Positions 26,633-36,063 of a DNA stretch of 64,000 nucleotides are shown here, piece by piece. The position numbers and the translations under genes are program-made. The notes below the pieces were generated by a model, which was not told the DNA's origin, made no database searches, and saw only the letters and a list, made by a program, of their open reading frames with translations. Source of the DNA: NCEH01 sp002257205 (lineage in GTDB: Bacteria > Pseudomonadota > Alphaproteobacteria > Rhizobiales > Xanthobacteraceae); the NCBI RefSeq assembly GCF_043195105.1, contig NZ_JBAFWO010000010.1. One strand, given 5' to 3'. Numbering within the stretch: position 1 is the first letter of the stretch; each line of letters begins with the position of its first letter.

Positions 26633-29181
26633 GGCGTTCCTTCACATACGCAGCGGCCGCCATGCTGCTGTCGGTCGGGCTGGCGCAGGCGGAAGCGCCG
26701 CGCACTATCATCGTGATGGACGGTTCGGGCTCGATGTGGGGGCAGATCGACGGGCGGACCAAGCTCGACATCGCCCGCGAGACCGTGGCCAAGGTTCTTG
26801 GCACGCTGCCGGCAGATCAGGAACTGGGGCTTATGGCCTATGGCCACCGCTCCAAGGGCGATTGCCGCGACATCGAACTCATGGTCGCGCCGGCCAAGGG
26901 CACCGCGAAGACCATCGGCGAACGGGTGGCAGCCATGCGCTTCCTCGGCAAGACCCCGCTCTCCGAGGCCGTGCGGCAGGCCGCCGAGGCGTTGCGCTAT
27001 GGCGAGGAGGCGGCCACCGTCGTGCTCATCACCGACGGGCTGGAGACCTGCAAGGCCGACCCCTGCGCGCTGGGGCGTGAGTTGGAAGCGGCGGGACTCA
27101 ATTTCACCGCCCATGTCATCGGGTTCGGCCTGACCAAGGCGGAAGGCGCGCAGGTCGCGTGCCTCGCCGAGAACACCGGTGGGCGCTATATCGAGGCGTC
27201 GAACGCCAACGCCCTGCGCGACGCGCTGGCCGCGACGGTGGCCGCGCCGGCACCGCCTCCCGCCCCAGAGCCCGCCGCTCCCACCGCCACGTTGAGCGCA
27301 GCGGACAGCGCCCCCGCGGGGTCCGTGCTTGCGGTCGGCTTCACGGCGCCGAAGGGTGAGTTCGACTACATCCATCTCCTGAACGCGAAAGGCGAGCGCG
27401 TCGCAGAGGCTGCGGTCGGCAACGCGAACCCGCTGTCGCTCCGGCTGCCCTTCGAACTCGGACAATACGTGCTGGCCTATTCCAGCCACTCGGCCGGCAT
27501 CATCGCGCGCCGGCCGCTCACCGTGACCAAGGCGGCGGTCATGCTGAACGCGCCCGACAGCGCGCCAGCCGGCTCGCTGATCGAGATTGGCTGGACTGGA
27601 CCTGCGGCGGAGCACGACTTCATCAAGCTGCTCGACACGAAGGGCGAGCGCGTGGCCGAGGCGGCCATCAGCGACGGCAACCCGGTCCGTCTGCGCCTGC
27701 CGTTCACGCCCGGGCGCTTCACGCTCGTCTATTCGTTCAAGAACACGGAGACCATCTTCTCGCGGCCGATTAGCCTGAGCGAGGCCAAGGTCACGCTGAC
27801 CGCCCCCGACCGGGCGCAGGTCGGCTCCGAGATCGTCGTCGCGTGGGAAGGGCCGGCGGCCACCTATGACAACATCCAGCTGGTGCGCCAGAGCGATGGC
27901 GAGCGCATCACCTACGAATACGTCAAGGACCAGCCACTGACCTTCCGCATGCCGAACGAGCCGGGGCGCTACGAATTCCGCTATGTGTTCGAGGATGCCG
28001 AGGTCATCGCGCGCCGGCCCATCGACGTGGTGCTGGAGAAGGTCGAGGTCGCTCCCGCCGCTCAGCCCGGCCAGACCCAGACCGCGAGCACAGCCGCGTC
28101 GCAGGACGGCGCCTCGCTGACGCCAGGGGATCTCGTTCCGGTCACCCTTCAGGCCGACATGGGAACCATGGGGTTCAACGTGGTGTGGTCGGCAACACCC
28201 GTTCCCGGACAGAAGCTGCCGCCCGAGGCCTGGGCGATGAATGAGGGAACGGCGGATCCGGTCGAGGCCGAGTTCTTTCCCGGCCGGTACGATGTCATCG
28301 GCGAGGCGGGGGACAACGTCTTCGCCCGCCGAATCACGGTCGTGGCGGGAAGGCCGAACCGCTTCGTCATCCCGCATTCGCGCGAGCGCAGCCCCGCCGG
28401 GGAGGACGCGCCCCGCGCCGATGACGGACTGGTGACGCTGCGGCTCACCGGGATGCCGGAGAGCGGAGCGGTCCGCTGGTTCGCCTTTCCCGTCGATGGT
28501 CGGGACGCTCTTGCCGTCGCCAGCAATGATGCGGTCAACGGACCGTGGGAGACGCGGATCGAGCCCGGCCTCTGGTTGATCACCGGCAAGACGGCCGGCG
28601 ACGCGGCCATCCGCCATTCGGCGCTGAAGCTGTTCGCCCCGTCGCCGTCGCCGCAAGATCTCGCGGTCCCCGCGCCCGCCCGCGCGGCACGCAAGGCAGA
28701 GGGGACCGATGGTCTTGGCAGCGTCTGCGACGCCCCGCAGCCCTGCCTCCATCGTGACGCGACAACCGGCCTCAGCCTGCTCCTGCCCAGCGGCTGGGGC
28801 ATGGAGGCCGCCCTGGTGATGGAAACCGCCGCCGGCGTCGCCGCCCGCTATCCCTCCACCGTGTTCCTGCCGCTACGGCCGGACCGCAACGAGACCATGA
28901 TCGCACTCAATGCCCGCCAATGGGATGCCAAGCTCGGCCCTTGCGAGGACATCGCGATCGGCCGGCTCTGCCGCACCGAGCCGATGAGCGAGGCCGACCA
29001 GCAGGCCTATCGCATCCTCGCGGCGACGCTGGCTGTCGCCGGGCCGCCGTCCCGCGCCTCCGACACCCGCGCGGTCCCGGCAGGCGCGGCACTTGCCGGC
29101 ATGGTCAAGGCGATCGGGGGCATCGAGGTGACGGTTCCCGACGGGCTCGACCCGCTTGAAATCCTCGCTCCCCAGCTTTGA
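26629..29181 (+). CDS. Secreted VWA-domain protein with three Ig-like repeats
   Basis: An 850-residue exported protein. A signal peptide (residues 1-21, AAAAMLLSVGLAQA) precedes a von Willebrand A domain whose MIDAS reads MDGSGSMWG at residues 30-38, with the later metal-site TDGLETC. After a Pro/Ala linker come three tandem repeats of about 83 residues beginning near 220, 302 and 386, each with a version of APAGSxLxVGFxxP and a GERVAEAA-like core. The C-terminal third (LTPGDLVPVTLQADMG onward) is unassigned. SD AAAGGAG supports the start. VWA proteins bind partners through a metal ion; the partner may be the membrane protein upstream or the CRC proteins downstream. Confidence 0.85.
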   Translation: MRRSFTYAAAAMLLSVGLAQAEAPRTIIVMDGSGSMWGQIDGRTKLDIARETVAKVLGTLPADQELGLMAYGHRSKGDCRDIELMVAPAKGTAKTIGERVAAMRFLGKTPLSEAVRQAAEALRYGEEAATVVLITDGLETCKADPCALGRELEAAGLNFTAHVIGFGLTKAEGAQVACLAENTGGRYIEASNANALRDALAATVAAPAPPPAPEPAAPTATLSAADSAPAGSVLAVGFTAPKGEFDYIHLLNAKGERVAEAAVGNANPLSLRLPFELGQYVLAYSSHSAGIIARRPLTVTKAAVMLNAPDSAPAGSLIEIGWTGPAAEHDFIKLLDTKGERVAEAAISDGNPVRLRLPFTPGRFTLVYSFKNTETIFSRPISLSEAKVTLTAPDRAQVGSEIVVAWEGPAATYDNIQLVRQSDGERITYEYVKDQPLTFRMPNEPGRYEFRYVFEDAEVIARRPIDVVLEKVEVAPAAQPGQTQTASTAASQDGASLTPGDLVPVTLQADMGTMGFNVVWSATPVPGQKLPPEAWAMNEGTADPVEAEFFPGRYDVIGEAGDNVFARRITVVAGRPNRFVIPHSRERSPAGEDAPRADDGLVTLRLTGMPESGAVRWFAFPVDGRDALAVASNDAVNGPWETRIEPGLWLITGKTAGDAAIRHSALKLFAPSPSPQDLAVPAPARAARKAEGTDGLGSVCDAPQPCLHRDATTGLSLLLPSGWGMEAALVMETAAGVAARYPSTVFLPLRPDRNETMIALNARQWDAKLGPCEDIAIGRLCRTEPMSEADQQAYRILAATLAVAGPPSRASDTRAVPAGAALAGMVKAIGGIEVTVPDGLDPLEILAPQL

Positions 29182-29194
29182 CGGAGTGGCGCGC

Positions 29195-29917
29195 ATGATC
29201 CGGCATCTGCTCGTCGCGGCCATGATGGCCCTCTCGCCCTTGACTGCGCAGGCCCAGCAAAATGGCGGCGAGGAGCTTATGGTCGCCCGCTGCGCGCAGG
29301 GCGGCTGCCGTTGTGCACTGGTCGACATCACCCAGGACGATCTGGCGTTCCTGCTCGGGCCCGACATTCCCGCCCGCGCGATGCGCATGACGCTGGTGTC
29401 GGTCGGGGGCAAGACCTATTTCTCGCCACGCTCCGCCGACGAGGTGCATCGCGCGGCGGGCGGGACGGGACGGTGCGAGGTAAAGCTGTTCGAGCCCATG
29501 ACGCCGCTCGACGGCATGTGGCGGAGCTCAGTTCGCGTCAGTTCCATGTCCGGTTGCCTGCCGCAGGTGGCCGAGATGGTCCCGCCGATCATCGACGACA
29601 TGGGCGCCACCGTGCCGGTCACCTGGAACGGGCGTTTTGATCCCGCGAAGCTGGATGGCGGCGGCGTGACCCGGGTGGTCGAATGGACCGAAACTGCACC
29701 GGGCCGCTTCAAAGGCCACATCAACATCCCGAACACCGGCATGCTGAAGGTCGATATCGGCCTGACATCGACCCTGCTCACTCCGGAGCGCGCCACCGCC
29801 ACGATGCATCTGCGCATCGGCGCGGGCGCGGGGGCTAACGCGGCCGCACTCAGCGCACTGGGCATGGCCAACTGCCGAACCACGGCGGTCTACGACTTCA
29901 CGCGTGTGGGCAAGTGA
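29195..29917 (+). CDS. Secreted CRC-motif protein, unknown function (paralogue A)
   Basis: A 240-residue exported protein with a signal peptide ending ALSPLTAQAQ. Near residue 35 it has CAQGGCRCALVDITQDDLAF followed by LLGPDIP, a segment shared with the next gene. Further Cys are spread through the C-terminal half (GRCEVKLF; MSGCLPQV), suggesting a disulfide-bonded periplasmic fold. It starts 13 bases after the VWA stop with CGGAGTGG upstream. I do not recognise the family. Confidence 0.75.
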   Translation: MIRHLLVAAMMALSPLTAQAQQNGGEELMVARCAQGGCRCALVDITQDDLAFLLGPDIPARAMRMTLVSVGGKTYFSPRSADEVHRAAGGTGRCEVKLFEPMTPLDGMWRSSVRVSSMSGCLPQVAEMVPPIIDDMGATVPVTWNGRFDPAKLDGGGVTRVVEWTETAPGRFKGHINIPNTGMLKVDIGLTSTLLTPERATATMHLRIGAGAGANAAALSALGMANCRTTAVYDFTRVGK

Positions 29918-29948
29918 CGCGCTGCGGCGCCGCAGACGAGGTTAATCC

Positions 29949-30638
29949 ATGAAATACTCAGGCTTCGGGATCATCGCCGCCATCCTCCTGGTGCTCGGAG
30001 TGGGATGTCCCCGCGCCGCGCTTGCGCAGGCCAACGGTGGGAAGAAAGCCATGGTCGCTGATTGCAGCGGCAAGGAATGCCGCTGCCATCTCTCCGACCT
30101 GACACTGAATGACATGGCCATCCTGCTCGGTACCGACGTTCCCGCGGATCCCGAAAGCTTCGTGATGATCCATGGCGACGAGATCGGCTGGTCCAAGGTG
30201 AGCATTCGCGATGCGGAAACAGCTATCGGCGGCGACGGCACCTGCGACCTTGAGCTGTTCCAGGACTGGACCCCGGAAGACGGGGCGTGGGATGGAACGA
30301 CCACGCTACGCGGTGTCTCCGGGGCGGCGGAGTGCCGGCAGATCGGCGGCATGATTGTCACCATGATGAACGGCAAGGGCATGAAGGCGCGGGTCGCATG
30401 GAAGGGCGTGTTCGACATGAACGTGTTCCAGGCGGCGACCAATCCGGGACCCGAGGACGACCACCCGAAATGGACACAGGTCGATCATCATACTGTCACC
30501 GGCGCGGGCGGCGGCGATGGGATGGCGACCTCCTACAAGGCCCGGCTGCTGACGCCGCGGCGATTCCTCATCGACACTCGAATATCGGGTGAGGGCTGTG
30601 TTTTCAGCTTGCGGCATGACGTACGGAAAGCGGATTGA
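29949..30638 (+). CDS. Secreted CRC-motif protein, unknown function (paralogue B)
   Basis: A 229-residue exported protein with a signal peptide ending RAALAQANGG. It shares with the previous gene the order CxxxxCRC, then a DLTxNDMAxLLGxDVP-like segment, then GTCDLELF and a GAAECRQIGGM motif. This is a clear tandem duplication with strong divergence. It is the last gene of the membrane-VWA operon. Confidence 0.75.
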   Translation: MKYSGFGIIAAILLVLGVGCPRAALAQANGGKKAMVADCSGKECRCHLSDLTLNDMAILLGTDVPADPESFVMIHGDEIGWSKVSIRDAETAIGGDGTCDLELFQDWTPEDGAWDGTTTLRGVSGAAECRQIGGMIVTMMNGKGMKARVAWKGVFDMNVFQAATNPGPEDDHPKWTQVDHHTVTGAGGGDGMATSYKARLLTPRRFLIDTRISGEGCVFSLRHDVRKAD

Positions 30639-30656
30639 GGGGTAAATATAGGCGGG

Positions 30657-31021
30657 ATATTTGATATCAACGGCGGGGATCTGGGCAAGGCATTGAAGCT
30701 GATGCTCAAGGATAACGCTGTCGTCATCGAATGGCTGCAAAGTCCAATTTCCTATTCTGGATCGGAAGAATTCAAAATCGAGCTCCTTGCCTTCGTGACG
30801 AAATTTGGGAGCCGAGAACTGGTGGCCCGCCATTATCTCCATCTTTGGCTTCGACAGCGGCACATGTACTCAGCGGCGTATGTACTTTGGAGACGGAAAG
30901 TGTATTCCGTCAAAGAAGCTATTTTATGCCTTGCGTCCAGCAACGGTACTAAGATGGCTGTGCCATCACCCCAGCGAGAGGGTGCCCCCATGCACGTCCC
31001 CGCGCTTATGACAGGATCCGA
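30657..31021 (+). pseudogene. Broken internal copy of the nucleotidyltransferase gene
   Basis: This stretch aligns with codons about 80-195 of the intact gene at 50349-51158, in the opposite orientation (shared segments include ALKLMLK, NAVVIEWLQSPISYSGSEEF and KLFYALRPAT). The N-terminal catalytic part and the C-terminus are absent. The frame is broken by a 16-base imperfect tandem duplication (CAGCGGCACATGTACT at 30855-30870 and its 14/16 match at 30871-30886) and again by loss of one base near 30985. It cannot make a working enzyme. Confidence 0.88.
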
Positions 31022-31121
31022 GAACGGCATATTTCACTATGACATCCCCAGTCGATACCTGGCGTCAGTCACTATTCAGTTTTCTGCTCGGCAGCGAGCG
31101 TCGGGCCGCCATCACCTCTTA

Positions 31122-31283
31122 GAGCCTGTTTGGAAAAGTGGGACGGGTCGGTCCGCCGGATCTTTCCGGTGCCCGGTGCGTCGAAAACTTGGCCCGATGC
31201 GCGGCATCGAGCCGGCGTTTTCTCCTGCCGGATCGCCAGAAATCCCTCGACGGCCCTCAGCCGCCGATTTCCCAAACAGGCTC
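31122..31283. mobile_element. 162-bp IS5-like MITE with TTA target duplication
   Basis: The ends read GAGCCTGTTTGGAAAA at the left and, on the other strand, GAGCCTGTTTGGGAAA at the right (15 of 16 matching). The element is flanked on both sides by TTA (31119-31121 and 31284-31286), as expected for IS5/IS1031-group transposition, which duplicates a TNA triplet. The inside is G+C-rich and non-coding. It is either a MITE moved by an IS5-family transposase or a deleted IS. Confidence 0.75.
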
Positions 31284-31286
31284 TTA

Positions 31287-31649
31287 GCGGATGGGCGAGG
31301 CGGCGCAGAGCTTGCGGCGGCGGCGCTACCGCCCACCGAGCGGGCGGTTTCCGCAACGTGCGCCTGCGTCTAAGGAGTTTCGTTCGTCTGCCCGCTGATC
31401 AGCCGGAGGTGATGCGTTCATCAACGACGTAAGCTCGCGTTCGCGATCGCTCTATAAATCGAGCTTCATCGGATGGGAGTTGGAGGCAAGTTTAAGACCT
31501 GCGAAATGTGATTTTTATCGCAGCAGTAAATAAGCTGACACATGCAGATTACTTTCTGTTTATTTAGAATGCGAAAATCTTATACATTCCAACCTCGTAG
31601 AATTATGGCTGGAACGGAAAATTTGTTGTGATTTCTGCGCCCATTTTTG
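31287..31649. other. Intergenic region right of the MITE, 363 bp
   Basis: No gene is seen. The left half is G+C-rich and holds a terminator-like hairpin at 31328-31350. From about 31430 the sequence becomes AT-rich and unstructured up to the end of the hydrolase gene. Confidence 0.5.
31328..31350 (+). terminator. Terminator-like hairpin
   Basis: ACCGCCC (31328-31334) pairs with GGGCGGT (31342-31348) around a seven-base loop and is followed by TTT. The T run is short. It could stop transcripts leaving the broken nucleotidyltransferase region. Confidence 0.4.
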
Positions 31650-32429
31650 TTAGGCGGTTTGCCCGGCCGCTTCCAGAATCAGTCGGGTGATCTCATCGGG
31701 ATGGGAGATCAGGGAAAGATGGCTGGATTTCACTTCGATGGTCTTTGCGCCCATCCGCTTGGCCATGAAGCGCTCCAGATCCGGGTTGATCGTGCGATCC
31801 TCGGTGGAAACCGCATAGAAACTCGGCTTCGAGCGCCAGGCGGCCTGCGTGGTCTTGCCGGTGAGCAGTGCCCTGTGAAACGGCTCCTGAACTGCATAGA
31901 GTACCTTCGCCTTAGCCTCCGGCAGATCGCCAGCGAAGTCGCGCAGAAACGCCTCCTCGGTGAGGCGGCCCTCATCGCCGTCGAAGACGATGCCGGCGGA
32001 AGCCGGCGGCGTGGGATAAGTCTTCGCCAGAGCGGCGTAATCCTCGCCCGCGTCCGGCGCCCGCGCCGCCACATAGACCAGCGCCGACACCTTCGGATGC
32101 ACGCCGACCTCTGAGACGATCATGCCGGAGAAGGAATGCCCGACCAGGACAGTTGGCCCGTCCTGCCGATCAAGCACGCGCTGGGCGGAGGCGACGGCTT
32201 CCGGCAGCGTCGTCAGCGGGTTCTGCACGGCCGTGGCATTGAGACCCGCCGCCTGAAGACGCGCGATCACATCGGACCAGCATGACCCATCGGCGAACAG
32301 CCCGTGGGCCAGCACGATGTTGCGCGCCTTCGCCGGCGCTTTGGTGGCGGCGATGCCGCGGGTGGAGATCAGCGAAGCCGCGGCACCGGCAACGAGGGCG
32401 GCCGAGAAGCTACGTCTGTTCATCATCAT
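31650..32429 (-). CDS. Exported alpha/beta hydrolase (paralogue of 32616-33452)
   Basis: A 259-residue hydrolase with an Arg-Arg leader (MMMNRRSFSAALVAGAAASL). The fold motifs are the oxyanion VLAHGLFADGS, nucleophile Ser in LVGHSFSGM, and a C-terminal His in KSSHLSLISHPDEI. AAAGGACG precedes the first of three consecutive ATGs, at 32429. It resembles the pyrethroid/ester hydrolase-like group exported by Tat. Together with the next gene upstream it forms a tandem pair of paralogues, both likely periplasmic. Confidence 0.85.
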   Translation of the reverse strand: MMMNRRSFSAALVAGAAASLISTRGIAATKAPAKARNIVLAHGLFADGSCWSDVIARLQAAGLNATAVQNPLTTLPEAVASAQRVLDRQDGPTVLVGHSFSGMIVSEVGVHPKVSALVYVAARAPDAGEDYAALAKTYPTPPASAGIVFDGDEGRLTEEAFLRDFAGDLPEAKAKVLYAVQEPFHRALLTGKTTQAAWRSKPSFYAVSTEDRTINPDLERFMAKRMGAKTIEVKSSHLSLISHPDEITRLILEAAGQTA

Positions 32430-32615
32430 GATTGATCGTCCTTTGATCGTGAGGGAGAAATTTGTTCGCGCAAGGCGGCGGCGAATTTGCGCCGGGATGA
32501 CGGCGCTATCTGGCCGCGGGCCATTCGCCCGTCCCATCAATGCAGCCGGATCGCGCTGGCTGGGAGCCACTGTTGCCGAGCGGGCCTTTGGAGAAAGGTC
32601 CGCCCGGGTCGGACA

Positions 32616-33452
32616 TCAGTCTTGCTTGGCGGTTTCTTCCGCTGCCGCTGCCTTCTCGATGAGTCTGGCGACGACAGCCGGATGAGAGACCATGACGAGA
32701 TGAGGCGCGTCCTTCACGACCAAGGCCTCCTTCGCACCCGCACGCTGCGCCATGAAGGCGTGTGCGGCCGGCGGGATGACCTTATCGGCGCTACCGTAGA
32801 CAAACCATGAGGGAATGATTTTCCACGCCGGCGCCCCAGAGGCTCCCTTAAGCGCGGCGTCGGTCACGGGGCGCTGGGTAGCCGCCATCAGCTCGGCCTG
32901 CTTCTCGGGAACGTCGGCTGCGAATACAGACCGGAACTTGCCCTGCTGGACAAAGAGGTCATGAGCGCCGTCCGCGAGGGCAATCGGTGGGGCCAGCGCG
33001 TCAGGCAGGATGCTTCCCGGAAACTTGCCGGTGAGATCGAAGGCGTTCTCGCCAGCTTCCGGCGCGTAGGCCGCGACATAGACCAGGGCCTTCACATTAT
33101 CGGCGCCGGTCGCGGCGTTCGTGATGATCGAACCTCCATAGGAATGACCGACCAGGACCACCGGCCCCTTGGTGTTTTTGACGATGCCGGACACATAATT
33201 GGAATCGCTCTTGAGGCTACGAAGCGGATCGGGAGCGGCGATGACGGTATATCCGTCAGCCTGAAGCCTGGAGATGACGCCGTCCCAGCTCGATGAGTCT
33301 GCGAACGCACCGTGGACCAGAATAATGGTGGGCTTCCCCGTTCCCGGGGTGGCGGCCGAAGCTGTCCCCACCGCCATGTTCAACATGCCGACGGCGGTGA
33401 CAGCCAGGAGTGCGGTCGATGCCACACGTTTCACGTATGTCATAAGTTTCAT
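32616..33452 (-). CDS. Exported alpha/beta hydrolase
   Basis: A 278-residue hydrolase with a Sec-type leader (ALLAVTAVGMLNMAVGTASA). Motifs: ILVHGAFADSSSW, nucleophile Ser in LVGHSYGGS, and C-terminal His in KDAPHLVMVSHP. SD GAGAGA precedes the ATG. The order of motifs and segments such as ALVYVAAYAPEAGE match the paralogue at 31650-32429. It lies 33 bases downstream of the GMC oxidoreductase gene on the same strand. Confidence 0.88.
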   Translation of the reverse strand: MKLMTYVKRVASTALLAVTAVGMLNMAVGTASAATPGTGKPTIILVHGAFADSSSWDGVISRLQADGYTVIAAPDPLRSLKSDSNYVSGIVKNTKGPVVLVGHSYGGSIITNAATGADNVKALVYVAAYAPEAGENAFDLTGKFPGSILPDALAPPIALADGAHDLFVQQGKFRSVFAADVPEKQAELMAATQRPVTDAALKGASGAPAWKIIPSWFVYGSADKVIPPAAHAFMAQRAGAKEALVVKDAPHLVMVSHPAVVARLIEKAAAAEETAKQD

Positions 33453-33485
33453 CGAAGTCTCTCTCTCTGCTAGTTTGACGGGGGA

Positions 33486-35114
33486 TCAAAGCTGACGTTC
33501 GCGAGCGATTGCCCGGCTTGCCTGCTCGCCGATGATGACGCAGGGGGCCATGGTGTTGGCCAGGGGAACTCGCGGCATCACGGAGGCATCGGCGATCCGC
33601 AGGCGGTCGACGCCGTAGACCTTAAGGCGGCTGTCCACGACGGACATGTCGTCCTGTCCCATCTTGGCGGTGCAGCTCTGGTGCCAGATGGTCGACACGC
33701 CATCGCGGATAAATTTGTCCAGGTCGGCAGCGTCGAGCGCGGTCGGCATGACCTCCCGCTTCACGAAGCGCTGAAGCGCTCGAGCGTTGCCGACCTCCCG
33801 CGCCAGCTCCACGCACCGCTTTAATGCTGTCAGGTCGGCCGGATCGGAGAGGATCTGCGAGTCGATCAGGATCGGATCTTCGGGTTTTGCTCCGGTCAGC
33901 CGCAGGCGGCCCACGCTGTGAGGACGCAGCAGCGCCGGAAAGATCCCCCAGGATCCAGCCGGAATGGCGTAACGCCCGGCAAGTTCAGGGGTTGGCACCG
34001 GGAACTGGATCTGGAGCAATTGGATATCGGGACTGTCGAGCTCCGGCGCGCTCTTGGCGAAGAGGGTCGCTTCGCCGCCATTGCCGTGTGGGGGCATCGG
34101 CTCGGGGTATTCCCACATGCAACTGGTCACCATGATGTGGTCCTGGAAGTTGGCGCCCACTCCCGGGAGGTGCTGCACCACCGGGATTCCCAGGGCTGCC
34201 AGCGTCTCGCCATCGCCAATGCCGGACTGCATCAGGACCTTGGGGGTCTGGATGGCCCCGAGGGACAGGATCACTTCCTGCGACGCGAGGAAGCGGCGGC
34301 TCCGGCCCTCGAGGATGCATTCCACGCCGATCGCGGCTCCCCGCTCGATGAGCACGCGCGTGACCAGGGTCCCGGGCAGCACCGTCAGGTTCGGCTGGTT
34401 CATCAACGGGAAGGCGTAGGAGCGGAAAATCGACTGCCGCCGGCCGTCGCGAATTCGCAGGTTGAAGTAGGCCGCGCCGCCGGACCCCTCCATCATGGCG
34501 CCGTTCACATCGTCGAAGACGGGGATATCAAGCTCGACGGCGGCGTCGAGCATCGCCTTTGCGACGGGGTGCGGCTCGATCGGGGGCGTGATGTAGAGCA
34601 GGCCATCCTGTCCGCGGCGGGCGGGATCGGGCACGCCTTGCCAGTTTTCGATCTCGCGGAAGATGCCCAGAACCGAGTCATAGTTCCAGGCGGGATCGCC
34701 GGCCTGGGCGGCGAAATAATCCCAGTCGCTCTTGTGGCCGCGCGCCCAGAGCATGACGTTGATGCTTGATCCTCCCCCAAGCACCTTGCCCATGCTCATC
34801 GGGATGGCGCGCCCGTTGAGGTGCGGATTGGGTAAGGCCGTGTAGCCCCAGTCGCGCGCGCTGCCGAGATTCATCGGCCACGCCGCCGCCATCTCCACTT
34901 CAGGCGCAGTGTCGCTCCCGCCGACCTCGATCAGCAGCACGGAGACCGCCGGATTCTCGGCCAGACGCCGCGCCACGACAGAGCCGGAAGAACCGGAACC
35001 GCACACGATGAAGTCGTAGCTCGAGCGAAGTGCGGCCCGAAGCCGAAGCTGGTTTTCTTCAGCGTTGCGGGCGAACTCCGCGTCGAGACTTTCAAGATTG
35101 GATGTTTCACTCAT
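33486..35114 (-). CDS. GMC-family FAD-dependent oxidoreductase
   Basis: A 542-residue flavoprotein of the glucose-methanol-choline family, which oxidises alcohols to aldehydes. Seen are the FAD fold YDFIVCGSGSSGSVVARRL, GMC signature 1 around MGKVLGGGSSINVMLWARGH, signature 2 near LSLGAIQTPKVLMQSGIG, and the catalytic His in IWHQSCTAKMG. I choose the ATG at 35114, with GAGG upstream; a start 12 codons earlier is possible. No signal peptide, so it acts in the cytosol. The substrate is unknown; its neighbours are three hydrolases. Confidence 0.9.
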   Translation of the reverse strand: MSETSNLESLDAEFARNAEENQLRLRAALRSSYDFIVCGSGSSGSVVARRLAENPAVSVLLIEVGGSDTAPEVEMAAAWPMNLGSARDWGYTALPNPHLNGRAIPMSMGKVLGGGSSINVMLWARGHKSDWDYFAAQAGDPAWNYDSVLGIFREIENWQGVPDPARRGQDGLLYITPPIEPHPVAKAMLDAAVELDIPVFDDVNGAMMEGSGGAAYFNLRIRDGRRQSIFRSYAFPLMNQPNLTVLPGTLVTRVLIERGAAIGVECILEGRSRRFLASQEVILSLGAIQTPKVLMQSGIGDGETLAALGIPVVQHLPGVGANFQDHIMVTSCMWEYPEPMPPHGNGGEATLFAKSAPELDSPDIQLLQIQFPVPTPELAGRYAIPAGSWGIFPALLRPHSVGRLRLTGAKPEDPILIDSQILSDPADLTALKRCVELAREVGNARALQRFVKREVMPTALDAADLDKFIRDGVSTIWHQSCTAKMGQDDMSVVDSRLKVYGVDRLRIADASVMPRVPLANTMAPCVIIGEQASRAIARERQL

Positions 35115-35202
35115 CTCACACCTCAAAAAAGGAGGGTCCCGGCTCGGCACAGATGGCGCGAGCCGGCGCCAGATGTCCGAGCCAGAGCCATGGCTGTCTC
35201 GG

Positions 35203-36063
35203 TTAGGCGTTTAGGAAGGTGCTGACGTGATTCACAAAGAGCGCGTGGTGCTGAAAGAGGGCACCGTGGCCGGAGTCGGGATACAGGAGCAGTTGGGCAT
35301 TGCTCATGGCCTTGAACATCGCGTAGGCGTTGCTCGCCGGGAGCATGGTGTCATGGCTGCCGCTGACCAGGAGGGTCGGCTGGCTGATGGCGCGCAGGAT
35401 GGTATTCTTGGGGGAAGGCGTGGCGCACCATGTGATCAGGGCCTTTGCCTGCGGGTCGGTCACGGCGCTGCCGCCATCGGTGTCGCGATCTTCCTTGCGG
35501 GCATAGACTCGGTTCAGAAATTCCCGGCCGGCGGCCTGACTGGCAGAGGTCTTCGTGAAGAACAGCGGCAGGCGCACGTCAGGCGCTTCGGTTTGGGAGA
35601 ACGCATCCTTCAGAACCGCCAGCAGGTGCTCTTCGCCACCCTGCGGCGCAGTGCCGACGAGGATTACCTTACGGACCAGCGAGCCGTGCTCAGCCGCCAT
35701 CTGCTGGGCAACGCAGCCGCCGAGCGAATAGCCCAGCAGGTCAACCTGGGAGAGGCCGAGTGCCTTGATGAAGGTGATCGCGTCGCGGGCCATGGCCGCA
35801 ACAGTGTCGGGGGTTTGGCCGGTGGAACGGCCGACGCCGGCATTGTCGAAGGCGATCACGGGACGATCGGCGGCCAGGGCGTTTACGACGGCGGGATCCC
35901 AGGCGTCGATATTGCCCGAGAAATGCTGCAGCAGAATCAGCGGCGTTCCGGTCGACGGGCCGAGCTGACGATAGGCGAAGCGGATGCCACCACCTTCGAT
36001 GTAACGGGTGGGCGCGGTTTCCAGCGTGGCGCCCTCACGGTTTGCGATATCCAGTTTGGTCAT
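35203..36063 (-). CDS. Alpha/beta hydrolase, cytosolic
   Basis: A 286-residue hydrolase of the haloperoxidase/epoxide-hydrolase-like group. It has LLQHFSGNID as the oxyanion loop, the Ser nucleophile in LLGYSLGGCVAQ, the late Asp in SGSHDTMLP and the His in DSGHGALFQH. There is no leader. The SD GGAG lies six bases before the ATG. It is the first gene of the hydrolase-GMC-hydrolase-hydrolase run on this strand. Confidence 0.9.
   Translation of the reverse strand: MTKLDIANREGATLETAPTRYIEGGGIRFAYRQLGPSTGTPLILLQHFSGNIDAWDPAVVNALAADRPVIAFDNAGVGRSTGQTPDTVAAMARDAITFIKALGLSQVDLLGYSLGGCVAQQMAAEHGSLVRKVILVGTAPQGGEEHLLAVLKDAFSQTEAPDVRLPLFFTKTSASQAAGREFLNRVYARKEDRDTDGGSAVTDPQAKALITWCATPSPKNTILRAISQPTLLVSGSHDTMLPASNAYAMFKAMSNAQLLLYPDSGHGALFQHHALFVNHVSTFLNA

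Noticed and set aside
26482..28752. A 756-codon open frame antisense to the VWA gene
   Set aside because: Its composition (Arg/Gly/Asp-rich, no motif) is that of an antisense shadow in high-G+C DNA, and the sense gene is well supported.
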